From Streptomyces pseudovenezuelae (GTDB lineage Bacteria; Actinomycetota; Actinomycetes; Streptomycetales; Streptomycetaceae), in NCBI RefSeq assembly GCF_001513955.1, contig NZ_KQ948152.1, positions 124,001-188,000 of the forward strand: a stretch of DNA of 64,000 bases, read 5' to 3'. The notes under the pieces were generated by a model. The model ran no database searches and was not told the origin of the DNA. It worked only from the letters and a program-made list of their open reading frames with translations. Below, piece by piece: positions 40,260 to 49,137 of the stretch; within the stretch, counting starts at the first letter, position 1; every line of letters begins with the position of its first letter. Both the position numbers and the translations under genes were made by a program.

Positions 40260-41722
40260 GGCTGCACCGTGCCCGTGTTGGTCGGCGGGTGCGCCGGCCG
40301 CGCCGGAACCGGCCTCGGCAGCGGCGGCAGCGCCGCCCGGTGCGCCCACGCGTCGAGCAGCCCGGTCAGCGACTCGTCCGCGAACCGGTTGACGTGGGCG
40401 GTCAGCGTCGCGGTGGTCACCGCCCCGCCCCGGTGCAGCCCGGCCCAGCCGCGCAGCATCCGGAAGAACGCCTCGTCGCCCATCGCGCAGCGGATCGCGT
40501 GCACGGTCAGTCCGCCACGCTCGTAGAGCCGGTCGTCGAACATCGACTTGCGGCCCGGGTCGGCCAGCCGCAGGTCCTGGGGGAGCGAGGACAGCAACCG
40601 GTGTGCGGCGGCGGCCAGTTGCTGGGCCGTACGGCCCCCCGAGCGCTCCGACCACAGCCACTCGGCGTACTTGGCGAACCCCTCGTTGAGCCAGATGTGC
40701 CGCCAGTCCGCGATGGACACGCTGTTGCCGAACCACTGGTGCGCCAGCTCGTGCGCGATCAGCCGCTCCCAACCCCGGGCCCCGTCCACGTGGTTGGCGC
40801 CGAACAGCGACAACCCCTGGGCCTCCACGGGCACATCGAGCTCCTCCTCCGTGACGACGACGGCGTACTCGTCGAACGGATACGGCCCGAACAGCTCCTG
40901 GAACAGCTCCATCATCTGCGGCTGCCGCGCGAAGTCCCGTGAGAACTCCGGCAGCAGATGCGCCGGGATGTGCCCGTGCTGCGGCACCCCGCCCGGCCCC
41001 GGGTCGCCGAGCAGCACCGTCTGGTACTTGCCGATCGACAGCCCGACGAGATAGCTGGAGGTGGGCGCGGCCTGCTCGTACACCCAGGTCGTCGTGGACG
41101 CCTTGGTGGTACGGGTCAGCAGCCGCCCGCCCGCCACCACCGCGTAGGCGGACGGCGTGGTGATCGAGATCTGGTACGAGGCCTTGTCCGCGGGCCGGTC
41201 GTTGCACGGATACCAGGACGGCGCCCCGATGGGCTGGCTCGCCACCAGCGCCCCGTCCTCCAGCTCCTCCCAGCCGAGACCGCCCCAAGGGCTGTGCACC
41301 GGCCGGGGGTTGCCCGACCAGTGCACCTCGACCGTGAACGCCGCCCCGGGCCGCACCGGCTTCGCGGGACGGACCCTCAGCTTCCCGCCCCGGTGCGTGT
41401 AGTGCGCCGGCCGGCCGTCCACCCGCACCCGGCCGATCTTGAAGTCGGACAGGTTGAGCATGAACTCGGCGAGCGGGGAACGCCCCGCGATCGCGTTGAT
41501 CCGGGCGCTTCCGGCCAGCCGGTTCGGGGCGGGGCGGTAGTCCAGCGCGAGCTCGTAGCGGTGCACCCGGTACCGGGCGTCACCGTGGTCCGGGAAGTAC
41601 GGGTCCGAACCCGCCGCCTGCTGAACTGCCACTGCCGCTTCCGCTCCCTGCGCCGCGTTGCCACTCGGATCCGCCGGTACACCGCTCACCGACTTCGAGT
41701 GGCCCGCATTCAGGGCCGCCAT
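40256..41722 (-). CDS. M1-family zinc metallopeptidase
   Basis: The product is 488 residues. The zinc site is HELAHQWFGN (His324, His328) with the downstream Glu in WLNEGFAKY. The exopeptidase GAMEN motif is altered to VEAQGL, as in several bacterial M1 relatives, which may change N-terminal recognition. No signal peptide is visible, but a charged N-terminal extension is present. Its start lies inside the end of the NRPS gene (13-base overlap), so the two are coupled. M1 enzymes are known as degraders of epsilon-poly-lysine in producers, so a role in trimming or removing the NRPS product is a reasonable hypothesis. Confidence 0.87.
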   Translation of the reverse strand: MAALNAGHSKSVSGVPADPSGNAAQGAEAAVAVQQAAGSDPYFPDHGDARYRVHRYELALDYRPAPNRLAGSARINAIAGRSPLAEFMLNLSDFKIGRVRVDGRPAHYTHRGGKLRVRPAKPVRPGAAFTVEVHWSGNPRPVHSPWGGLGWEELEDGALVASQPIGAPSWYPCNDRPADKASYQISITTPSAYAVVAGGRLLTRTTKASTTTWVYEQAAPTSSYLVGLSIGKYQTVLLGDPGPGGVPQHGHIPAHLLPEFSRDFARQPQMMELFQELFGPYPFDEYAVVVTEEELDVPVEAQGLSLFGANHVDGARGWERLIAHELAHQWFGNSVSIADWRHIWLNEGFAKYAEWLWSERSGGRTAQQLAAAAHRLLSSLPQDLRLADPGRKSMFDDRLYERGGLTVHAIRCAMGDEAFFRMLRGWAGLHRGGAVTTATLTAHVNRFADESLTGLLDAWAHRAALPPLPRPVPARPAHPPTNTGTVQP

Positions 41723-44700
41723 GCCTCGATCGGGTTGCCGAGCCAGCGGGTGTCGTCCGGTACGGACTCCGCGGCCATGACGAGCGACGCGGGGCCCAGC
41801 GTGGTGCGGGCCCCGATCGTGCTGCCGGGCAGCACGATCCCGCCAGGGCCCAGCGTGGCGCCCTCACGGAGCACCACAGTATCCGTCCGCAAGATCCGGT
41901 CGTGGAAGAGGTGGGTCTGGAGCACACAGCCGCGGTTCACGGTCGCCCCGTCCTCCAGCGTCACCAGGTCGGTCTCCGGCAGCCAGTAGCTCTCCACCCA
42001 GACGCCCCGGCCGATCTTCGCACCGAGCCCGCGCAGCCACGCCGTCAGCACCGGCGTACCGGGCACCGCGCCCGCCAGCCACGGCACGGCCAGCACCTCG
42101 ACGAAGGTGTCGGCGAGTTCGTTGCGCCACACGAAGCCGCTCCACAGCGGGTGCTCCCCACTGCGGTGCCGTCCCACGAGCGCCCACTTGGCGACCATCG
42201 ACACCAGCCCGGCGACCGCACCGGCCGCGAGCAGCACGACCCCGGCCAGCGGCCAGGCCCACGGCCCCAGCGCACACAGCGCCGCCACCGTCAGCACGCC
42301 GAGCCCCGCCGAGCAGAACACGGGCAGGATCCGGCACAGCTCCACCAGTCCGCGCGCCCACAGCAGCCCCGCCGAGGGCTCGTACGTCCGGCTCTGGTCG
42401 CTGTCGGCCGAACTGCGCGGCAGCTTCACCGGCGGCAGCCCCAGATACGAGGTGCCCTTCTTCGCCTTCTTCGGCGTCGCCGAGAGCACCCCGACCAGCC
42501 CGCCGTCCGGCACGGTCCGCCCCGGCGCGGTCATCCCCGAGTTCCCGAGGAACGCCCGCCGCCCGATCTCGGCCCGCCCGATCCTGACCCAGCCGCCCCC
42601 CAGCTCGAACGGCGCGGTCAGCGTGTCGTCGGCGAGGAACGCGCCCTCGCCGACCGTCGTCAGGCTCGGCAGCGCCAGCACGGTCGACACCTCGGCACCC
42701 CGCCCGATCCGCATCCCGAGCAGCCGCAGCCACACCGGCGTGACCAGCCCGGCGTACAGCGGGAACAGCGTCTCGCGCGAGCGGTCCATCAGCTGCGTCA
42801 CGGTCCACGCCTGCCACCCGACCCGGCTGTGCGTGGGGTACGTCCCCTCGCGCAGCCCCAGGCTCAGCAGCCGTACGGCGACCAGGAGCAGCAGCGCGTA
42901 GGCCAGCCCGAAGGAGAGCGTGGCCGGGACGAGGGCGAGGAAGGCACCCTTCAGGGGCGCGTACGCGGCCAGGAACGGCCGGGCGGCCAGGAAGGCCGCG
43001 CCGCCCGCCAGCACCGGGAGCATGCTCATGGAGAAGCCGGTCAGGCCGTACATCACCCGCCAGTACGTCCCCCGCGCCGGCCGCTCCTTCGGCCAGTTCC
43101 GCTTGGCCTTGCCGAGCTTGACCGCGGGCGCGCCCGCCCAGCGCTGCCCGGTCGGGATCTGGCCGGTGACCGCCGAACCCGGTGCCACCTCGGCCCGCTT
43201 GCCGACCCGGGCGCCCGGGAAGAGCATGCTGCGCGTACCGACGACGGCGTGCGCGCCCACCTTGACCTGGCCGATCTCCAGCCGGTCGCCGTCCAGCCAC
43301 CAGCCCGACAGGTCCACCTCGGACTCCACGGCGGCGCCCCGGCCCAGCTTGAGCATGCCGGTGACCGGCGGCAGCGAGTGCAGGTCCACGTCCGGACCGA
43401 TCTTGGCCCCGAGCGCCCGCGCGTACCGCTCCAGCCAGGAGCCGGTCAGCGATGTCGCCCCGGTGAACTCGGAGAGCCGCTCGGCGGTCCACAGCCGCAG
43501 ATGGACGCTGCCGCCACGCGGGTGACGGCCGGGCCGGAGGCCGCGCAGCAGCAGCCGGGCCCCGCCCGCGGCGATCGCGAGCCGGCCGGGCGGGCTGAAC
43601 AGCAGCAGGGCACCGGCCCCGACCAGCCACCACGAGGCGGACGGCAGCCAGGAGTACGGCAACAGGTTCCCGAGCGCGGCCAGCGGCACCAGCCAGCGCA
43701 GCCCCATCAGCGTGAACAGGGGGACCAGGACGAGGAGCTGGATCACCTGGGCCCGCACCGGCACCGGCGCGATCACCCGTGCCGCCCCGTCGTCCTGCGC
43801 GGACCTCTCCAGGTGCCGGGCCAGCTTCCGCAGGGTGGGCTGCTGGTAGATGTCGAGGACGGCGGCGCTCGGGTAGCGGGTGCGCAGCCGGGTGGTCAGC
43901 TGGGCGGCGGCCAGGCTGCTGCCGCCGATCGCGAAGAAGTCGTCGCGCGCGCTGGAGACCGGAATGCCGAGGACTTCCGCCCACTGCTCGGCGAGCCAGG
44001 CCTCGGTGCCGTACAGCTCCTCCGCGGGACCGCCGGTGTCGAGCTCCGCCAGGGGCCACGGCAGCGCGTTGCGGTCCACCTTGCCGGAGGTCCGGGTCGG
44101 CAGGTCGTCGACGGGGGCGAGCAACGGCACCAGCGCGGCGGGCAGTTCGGCCCGCAGCCGCTCCACGGCCGTCGCGTGGTCCCAGCCGTCCTGCGTGACG
44201 ACGTAGCCGACGAGGAGCTGGTTGCCGCTGCGGGCGGTGCGCACGGCGGCGGCCGCGCCCGCGACTCCCGGCAGCGCCTGGAGCGCCGCGTCGACCTCGC
44301 CCAGCTCGATCCGCCGGCCACCGAGCTTGATCTGCTCGTCGGCCCGCCCGAGGAAGACCAGCCCCTCGGGCTCCGCCTTCACGAGGTCACCGCTGCGGTA
44401 CGCCCGCTCCCAGCCCAGCGACTTCAGCGGCGCGTACTTCTCCGCGTCCTTCTCGGCGTCCAGGTACCGGGCCAGACCGACCCCGCCGATCACCAGCTGC
44501 CCGCTCGCGCCCATCGGCACGGGATCCCCGGCCTCGTCGACGACGGCCAGCTCCCAGCCGTCCAGCGGCAGCCCGATCCGGATCGGCTCCGCGCCGCTCA
44601 TCAGCGACGCGCAGGCCACCACGGTCGCCTCGGTGGGCCCGTAGGTGTTCCACACCTCACGCCCCTCCGTCACCAGCCGCTGCGTCAGCTCGGGCGGACA

Positions 44701-45573
44701 GGCCTCACCGCCGAAGATCAGCAGCCGTACGTCGTTGAGGGTCTCGGGCTCCCACAGCGCGGCCAGTGTCGGCACCGTGGAGACCACGGTGATCTCCTGC
44801 TCGACCAGCCAGGGCCCGAGGTCGGCGCCGCTGCGGACCTGGGAACGCGGCACCGGCACCAGAGTGGCCCCGTACCGCCACGCCAGCCACATCTCCTCGC
44901 AGGAGGCGTCGAAGGCGACCGACAGCCCCGCCATGACCCTGTCACCGGGACCGATGGGGTCGTCGGTGAGGAACAGCGCGGCCTCGGCGTCCACGAAGGC
45001 GGCGGCGCTGCGGTGCGAGACGGCGACGCCCTTGGGCTTGCCGGTGGAGCCGGAGGTGAAGATGATCCACGCGTCGTGCTCGATGCCGGGCCGGGCGGCG
45101 GGGGCCGTACCGGACCCGTGGACGGTCAGCTCGTGCCCGGCGCCGAGGACGGCCCGCACCTCGGCCTCCCCGAAGACCAGCTCGGCCCGCTCGTCGGGGT
45201 CCTCGGCGTCGACGGGAACGTAGGCGGCACCGGCGGCGAGCACGGCGAGGATCGCGACGTAGAGGTCATTGGTACCGGAAGGCACCCGGACCCCCACCCG
45301 ATCGCCGAGCCCGACCCCGGCCGCGGCCAGCCGCCGCCGCAGCCGCTCGACCTCGACGGCCAGGGCCCGGTAGGTGAGCTGGGTCGCCCCGTCGTCCAGG
45401 GCTAGCTCGTCGGGGTAGGACCGCACGGACGCGTCGAACACGTCGACGAGGGTGCGCGGGGAGGCCGCGGGGCCCCCGGAGAAACGGGCGGTGTCACCGA
45501 ACTGTGCGCGGATCTCAGCGCTGAACTCTTCGTTGAGCAGGCCGAGAGCGCTGCTCTCGTCTATGGCTGCCAT
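41710..45573 (-). CDS. Pls/PosA-type membrane non-ribosomal peptide synthetase
   Basis: The product is 1287 residues. Residues about 40-510 are an adenylation domain (IIFTSGSTGKPKGVA, NTYGPTEAT, YRSGDLV, GRADEQIKLGGRRIE, TSGKVDR). A carrier domain follows with Ser553 in IGGSSLAAAQL. The rest has six membrane helices in three pairs, interleaved with three soluble left-handed beta-helix-rich segments (GAKIGPDVDL, IGRGAEVSTV, GAKIGRGVWVE). There is no ordinary condensation or thioesterase domain. This is the architecture of epsilon-poly-L-lysine synthetase, which makes linear homopolymers. The amino acid used cannot be read safely by eye. It is first in an operon with the M1 peptidase. Confidence 0.9.
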   Translation of the reverse strand: MAAIDESSALGLLNEEFSAEIRAQFGDTARFSGGPAASPRTLVDVFDASVRSYPDELALDDGATQLTYRALAVEVERLRRRLAAAGVGLGDRVGVRVPSGTNDLYVAILAVLAAGAAYVPVDAEDPDERAELVFGEAEVRAVLGAGHELTVHGSGTAPAARPGIEHDAWIIFTSGSTGKPKGVAVSHRSAAAFVDAEAALFLTDDPIGPGDRVMAGLSVAFDASCEEMWLAWRYGATLVPVPRSQVRSGADLGPWLVEQEITVVSTVPTLAALWEPETLNDVRLLIFGGEACPPELTQRLVTEGREVWNTYGPTEATVVACASLMSGAEPIRIGLPLDGWELAVVDEAGDPVPMGASGQLVIGGVGLARYLDAEKDAEKYAPLKSLGWERAYRSGDLVKAEPEGLVFLGRADEQIKLGGRRIELGEVDAALQALPGVAGAAAAVRTARSGNQLLVGYVVTQDGWDHATAVERLRAELPAALVPLLAPVDDLPTRTSGKVDRNALPWPLAELDTGGPAEELYGTEAWLAEQWAEVLGIPVSSARDDFFAIGGSSLAAAQLTTRLRTRYPSAAVLDIYQQPTLRKLARHLERSAQDDGAARVIAPVPVRAQVIQLLVLVPLFTLMGLRWLVPLAALGNLLPYSWLPSASWWLVGAGALLLFSPPGRLAIAAGGARLLLRGLRPGRHPRGGSVHLRLWTAERLSEFTGATSLTGSWLERYARALGAKIGPDVDLHSLPPVTGMLKLGRGAAVESEVDLSGWWLDGDRLEIGQVKVGAHAVVGTRSMLFPGARVGKRAEVAPGSAVTGQIPTGQRWAGAPAVKLGKAKRNWPKERPARGTYWRVMYGLTGFSMSMLPVLAGGAAFLAARPFLAAYAPLKGAFLALVPATLSFGLAYALLLLVAVRLLSLGLREGTYPTHSRVGWQAWTVTQLMDRSRETLFPLYAGLVTPVWLRLLGMRIGRGAEVSTVLALPSLTTVGEGAFLADDTLTAPFELGGGWVRIGRAEIGRRAFLGNSGMTAPGRTVPDGGLVGVLSATPKKAKKGTSYLGLPPVKLPRSSADSDQSRTYEPSAGLLWARGLVELCRILPVFCSAGLGVLTVAALCALGPWAWPLAGVVLLAAGAVAGLVSMVAKWALVGRHRSGEHPLWSGFVWRNELADTFVEVLAVPWLAGAVPGTPVLTAWLRGLGAKIGRGVWVESYWLPETDLVTLEDGATVNRGCVLQTHLFHDRILRTDTVVLREGATLGPGGIVLPGSTIGARTTLGPASLVMAAESVPDDTRWLGNPIEAWRP

Positions 45574-45659
45574 CGGTCCTCGCGTCTCGATCCCGGGCCT
45601 CCGGGGCGCTGGCGGGCCCGCAGGTCTGCCTGGGGTTGTCCGGCTCCAGCTCGTAACAA

Positions 45660-45690
45660 GCCGGAAATTTTAGTACGAACCTAGGCCCGC
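45660..45690 (-). promoter_or_regulatory. Candidate NRPS promoter, AT-rich patch
   Basis: In an otherwise GC-rich spacer, the minus strand reads GTTCGTACTAAAATTTCC, with TAAAAT (45667-45672) resembling a -10 hexamer about 95 bases before the NRPS start. No convincing -35 was found. Confidence 0.3.
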
Positions 45691-45838
45691 CCCACGTGAT
45701 CGGCCATCCGGAAGGCGCCGTTCGGGGTGCTTCACACCCACCTGCCCCTGTCGTGACCTGCGGATCTTCACTGCCAAGAGAGATCGCCCACACTGTGCGT
45801 GAGGAGGGGCGCGTCATGCGCGCTCACCGGAAAACACG

Positions 45839-45871
45839 AACGGTGCCGGCCGAAGATCGGCCAGCACCGTT
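45839..45871 (-). terminator. Terminator after tRNA-Leu
   Basis: AACGGTGC and GCACCGTT form the outer stem of a long hairpin with an inner CGGCCGA/TCGGCC pairing and one mismatch. It starts a few bases beyond the 3' end of the tRNA on the minus strand. Confidence 0.7.
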
Positions 45872-45876
45872 ACTTG

Positions 45877-45961
45877 TGTCCGAGGGGGGACTTGAACCCC
45901 CACGCCCGATAAAGGGCACTAGCACCTCAAGCTAGCGCGTCTGCCATTCCGCCACCCGGAC
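45877..45961 (-). tRNA. tRNA-Leu(GAG)
   Basis: Read on the minus strand, acceptor arms GTCCGGG and CTCGGAC pair (one G-T). The anticodon stem CTAGC/GCTAG encloses loop TTGAGGT, which gives anticodon GAG for CTC codons. A long variable arm (type II tRNA) and the T loop GTTCAAGTC are present. CCA is not encoded. The gene is 85 bases long. An open frame overlapping it on the plus strand is an artefact. Confidence 0.95.
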
Positions 45962-46158
45962 AAGGTGTCTGTCGTGCGGGGTTTCCCTCGCGGCGACGAA
46001 GGAAACATTACCAGGCTTTCGACAGGGCCCGATCACCCCCCGGCTCCGCCCGGAACGCGCGTGAACGACGTGTGACGGGCCGGGTCCGGTCTTGGGGCCG
46101 ACCGGGTCGCGGAGAGAGGATGAGGGCAACCACCAGCAGTGACAGCGGGAGGAACAGC

Positions 46159-47484
46159 GTGAGCGACACGGACACGGCCAGGGGCGTCACCGGCGAGGAC
46201 GAGGTCGTGGACCTCTGCCGCGAGCTGATCCGCTTCGACACCAGCAACTACGGCGACCACTCCGGCCCCGGCGAGCGCAAGGCGGCCGAGTGGGTCGCGG
46301 AGAAGCTCGCGGAAGTGGGGCTCGACCCGCAGATCTTCGAGTCGCACCCGGGCCGCGCCTCCACCGTGGCCAGGATCGCGGGTGAGGACCCGACCCGGCC
46401 GGCCCTGCTGATCCACGGCCACCTCGACGTCGTACCGGCCAACGCGCAGGACTGGACCCACGACCCCTTCTCCGGCGAGGTCGCGGACGGGTGCGTGTGG
46501 GGGCGGGGCGCGGTCGACATGAAGGACATGGACGCGATGACCCTGGCGGTCGTGCGCGACCGGCTGCGCAGCGGCCGCAGGCCGCCGAGGGACATCGTCC
46601 TCGCCTTCCTCGCCGACGAGGAGGCGGGCGGCACGTTCGGCGCCCGGCACCTCGTCGACCACCACCCCGACCTGTTCGAGGGCGTCACCGAGGCGATCAG
46701 CGAGGTGGGCGGCTTCTCCTTCACGGTGAACGAGCAGCGCCGGCTCTATCTGATCCAGACGGCCGAGAAGGGCATGCACTGGATGAAGTTGACCGTGGCC
46801 GGCACCGCCGGGCACGGCTCGATGATCCACCGCGACAACGCCATCACCGAACTGTCGGAGGCGGTCGCACGCCTCGGCCGGCACAGGTTCCCGGTGCGGG
46901 TCACCAAGACCACCCGGGCCTTCCTCGACGAGCTCGGCGACGCGCTGGGCACCGAGCTGGACCCGGAGGACATGGAGGGCACGCTCGCCCGGCTCGGCGG
47001 TATCGCCAAGCTCATCGGCGCGACCCTCAGCAACACCGCCAACCCCACCCAGCTCGGCGCCGGCTACAAGGTCAACGTCATCCCGGGCGAGGCCACCGCG
47101 CACGTCGACGGGCGCTTCCTGCCCGGCTTCGAGGAGGAGTTCCTCGCCGACCTCGACAAGATCCTCGGCCCCAAGGTCAGGCGCGAGGACGTGCACTCCG
47201 ACAAGGCCGTCGAGACCACCTTCGACGGCGCCCTCGTCGACGCCATGCAGTCCGCCCTGGTCGCCGAGGACCCGGCCGCCAAGGCGATCCCCTACATGCT
47301 CTCCGGCGGCACCGACGCCAAGTCCTTCGACGAGCTCGGCATCCGCGGCTTCGGTTTCGCGCCGCTCAAGCTGCCCCCGGAGCTGGACTTCGCCGGGATG
47401 TTCCACGGTGTCGACGAGCGGGTGCCGGTGGACGGCCTCAAGTTCGGCGTGCGGGTTCTCGACCGGTTCATCGACGCGAGCTGA
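46159..47484 (+). CDS. M20-family zinc peptidase/deacylase
   Basis: The product is 441 residues. Metal-site motifs are HGHLDVVP, GRGAVDMKD, ADEEAGG and a late His in MFHGVDERV, with the dimerisation insert between them. It is of the ArgE/DapE/CPG2 type and should hydrolyse a peptide or N-acyl amino acid in the cytoplasm. GTG 46159 is preceded by GGGAGGA at ideal spacing; the frame upstream of it lacks a start signal. It is monocistronic and ends 146 bases before the short chaplin gene. Confidence 0.9.
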   Translation: MSDTDTARGVTGEDEVVDLCRELIRFDTSNYGDHSGPGERKAAEWVAEKLAEVGLDPQIFESHPGRASTVARIAGEDPTRPALLIHGHLDVVPANAQDWTHDPFSGEVADGCVWGRGAVDMKDMDAMTLAVVRDRLRSGRRPPRDIVLAFLADEEAGGTFGARHLVDHHPDLFEGVTEAISEVGGFSFTVNEQRRLYLIQTAEKGMHWMKLTVAGTAGHGSMIHRDNAITELSEAVARLGRHRFPVRVTKTTRAFLDELGDALGTELDPEDMEGTLARLGGIAKLIGATLSNTANPTQLGAGYKVNVIPGEATAHVDGRFLPGFEEEFLADLDKILGPKVRREDVHSDKAVETTFDGALVDAMQSALVAEDPAAKAIPYMLSGGTDAKSFDELGIRGFGFAPLKLPPELDFAGMFHGVDERVPVDGLKFGVRVLDRFIDAS

Positions 47485-47630
47485 CATGTGTTGACGCCCT
47501 TATTCGGCCGCGCGTACGAGATTGGCCGGGAAGGGTGAATGCGCTCATAAGCTCGTATCCCCAATACTCCCTCCTCGTTACAGGTGACGTGATCCGCTAC
47601 TTGGGGTCGCATTGCCTACAAGGAGGAACA

Positions 47631-47864
47631 ATGATCAAGAAGGTCGTCGCCGCTGCGGCTGCCACTGGTGGCCTGGTTCTCGCGGGCGCGGGCCTTGCCG
47701 TCGCCGATGCGGGTGCGCAGGGTGCCGCTGTGGGCTCCCCGGGTGTGCTGTCCGGCAATGTCGTGCAGGTTCCCGTTCACGTCCCGGTGAACGTCTGCGG
47801 CAACACGGTCTCCGTGATCGGCCTGCTGAACCCTGCCTTCGGCAACACCTGCATCAACAAGTGA
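47631..47864 (+). CDS. chpH: Short chaplin (ChpH-like)
   Basis: The product is 77 residues. A signal peptide (about residues 1-26, ending VADA) precedes one chaplin domain with GSPGVLSGNVVQVPVHVPVN, two cysteines (VCGNT and NTCIN) and the hydrophobic IGLLNPAFGN. Chaplins assemble into amyloid fibres that make aerial hyphae hydrophobic, and the short forms are secreted free. The ribosome site AAGGAGGA is perfect, consistent with heavy expression. It lies directly upstream of a long chaplin, the same pairing as chpH-chpC in S. coelicolor. Confidence 0.95.
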   Translation: MIKKVVAAAAATGGLVLAGAGLAVADAGAQGAAVGSPGVLSGNVVQVPVHVPVNVCGNTVSVIGLLNPAFGNTCINK

Positions 47865-47899
47865 CGTTGTGCCTCGCCCTTAGTTAACAGGGATGAGCC

Positions 47900-47938
47900 G
47901 TCGGCCCCGGAGTGCAAGCCATGCGCTCCGGGGCCGAC
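47900..47938 (+). terminator. Strong terminator between the chaplin genes
   Basis: A perfect 13-bp stem (GTCGGCCCCGGAG and its complement) with a 13-base loop is followed by CCGGCCTTTTC. It isolates the short chaplin transcript from the long chaplin gene. Confidence 0.8.
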
Positions 47939-47978
47939 CGGCCTTTTCGCAAAGAAAAGGAACCGCGACACAGCGGAA

Positions 47979-47997
47979 TTTCGAGACAAGGTCGAAA
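47979..47997. promoter_or_regulatory. Inverted repeat in the long-chaplin leader
   Basis: TTTCGA-N7-TCGAAA lies 15 bases upstream of the long-chaplin ATG, next to the ribosome site. It could act as an operator or as a small leader hairpin; which of these cannot be told from sequence. Confidence 0.35.
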
Positions 47998-48012
47998 GCA
48001 GGTATTGGGTAC

Positions 48013-48840
48013 ATGCGACAAGTCACCCGCAAGGGCCTGATGACGGTGGCGGCCGCCACCGGCGTGATCGCCGCCGCAGGAGGCGCCGCCCACGCGGACG
48101 CGGGCGCGAGCGGATCAAGCGCGAACTCTCCCGGCGTGCTGTCGGGCAACACGGTGTCGGCGCCGGTGCACGCACCGGTGAACGCGTGCGGCAACACCGT
48201 GAACGTCGTCGGGGTCCTCAACCCCGCGATGGGCAACAGCTGCGCCAACAAGGGCGGCGGCGGGGTCCCCGGCGGACACGGCAACCCGGGCGGCTCCGGA
48301 GGGCACCGCGGCGGTCACGGCGGACACGGGCACGGCGGCCACGGAGCCCCCGGTTCCGGCGGCTCCGGGGGCTCGCACGCCGGCGGTCACACCGGTGGCT
48401 CACCCGGCGTGGGCTCCGGCAACCACGTCGAGGCGCCGATCGACGTCCCGGTGAACGCCTGCGGCAACAGCGTCGACGTCATCGGCATCGGTAACCCGGC
48501 CATGGGCAACGACTGCGGCAGCGGCCCCGGCGGCGGGCACCACACCCCGCCCGGATCGCCGGGACACCCCGGCACCCCCGCGCAGCCCGGCAACCCGGGG
48601 CACCCCGGCGACCCGGTGGAGCCCGGCCACCCCGGTTCCCCGGCCACCCCGCCCGCGGCGGGCGGCGGGGCCCCGGGCAGCGGCAACCACCCCGGTACCC
48701 AGACGGTCACCCAGCCCCTGGGCAGCGCGCAGCTGGCACAGACCGGCAGCGACCTGCCGATCGGGCTGGTGCTCCCGGCCGGCGCCGGGGCGCTGCTGGC
48801 GGGCGCGGTGCTCTACCGCAGGGCACGGGCCTCGGCCTAG
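48013..48840 (+). CDS. chpC: Long chaplin with two chaplin domains and sortase signal (ChpC-like)
   Basis: The product is 275 residues. A signal peptide ends near AHADAG. The first chaplin domain (GVLSGNTVSAPVHAPVNACG) is joined to the second (GSGNHVEAPIDVPVNACG) by a Gly/His-rich linker of about 50 residues. A Pro/Gly-rich spacer leads to LAQTG, a sortase E-type LAxTG signal, followed by a membrane helix and an RRARA tail. It should be attached to the peptidoglycan and anchor the chaplin layer. The ribosome site is weaker than that of the short chaplin. Confidence 0.94.
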   Translation: MRQVTRKGLMTVAAATGVIAAAGGAAHADAGASGSSANSPGVLSGNTVSAPVHAPVNACGNTVNVVGVLNPAMGNSCANKGGGGVPGGHGNPGGSGGHRGGHGGHGHGGHGAPGSGGSGGSHAGGHTGGSPGVGSGNHVEAPIDVPVNACGNSVDVIGIGNPAMGNDCGSGPGGGHHTPPGSPGHPGTPAQPGNPGHPGDPVEPGHPGSPATPPAAGGGAPGSGNHPGTQTVTQPLGSAQLAQTGSDLPIGLVLPAGAGALLAGAVLYRRARASA

Positions 48841-48854
48841 GACATACCGCGTGC

Positions 48855-48892
48855 AACGGAGCGGGCCCCGCCTCGGCGGGGCCCGCTCCGTT
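48855..48892. terminator. Bidirectional terminator after the long chaplin gene
   Basis: A perfect 17-bp stem (AACGGAGCGGGCCCCGC and its complement) with a four-base loop sits between the long chaplin stop and the stop of the convergent DUF5703 gene, so it can serve both. Confidence 0.85.
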
Positions 48893-48901
48893 CGTGCTGT
48901 C

Positions 48902-49090
48902 TCACCACGTGGCACGCACCTGGCGGATGATCCGCCGGCGCAACCGCACCCTGCGGCTGCCGTCGCGCATCAGACTCAGTCGGTCCAACTCCCAGTGTCC
49001 GTACTCGGCATGGTCCGTCAGCAGACGTGTGGCGTCCTTGCGGGAGACCCCCCGCGGTACGTACACGTCGACAAATTCGTATTCCGGCAT
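48902..49090 (-). CDS. DUF5703 small protein
   Basis: The product is 62 residues. MPEYEFVDVYVPRGVSRKDA is followed by an acidic/aromatic middle (DHAEYGHWELDRL) and a strongly basic tail (RRVRLRRRIIRQVR). The sequence is recognised as the small conserved actinobacterial family DUF5703. There is no export signal. The basic tail could bind nucleic acid or membrane lipid, but no function is known. It is divergent from the gene at 49138. Confidence 0.8.
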   Translation of the reverse strand: MPEYEFVDVYVPRGVSRKDATRLLTDHAEYGHWELDRLSLMRDGSRRVRLRRRIIRQVRATW

Positions 49091-49137
49091 CGCATCTATT
49101 GTGCGGGCCGGGGCCCGCTACGGATAGCGTCTGCACT

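Noticed and set aside
41902..45405. An 1167-codon plus-strand open frame
   Set aside because: It is antisense to the NRPS gene; the composition is Arg/Gln/Pro-rich with no domain.
45696..45935. A 79-codon plus-strand frame
   Set aside because: It overlaps the tRNA-Leu gene in antisense and its end is the translated tRNA, a well-known kind of false gene.
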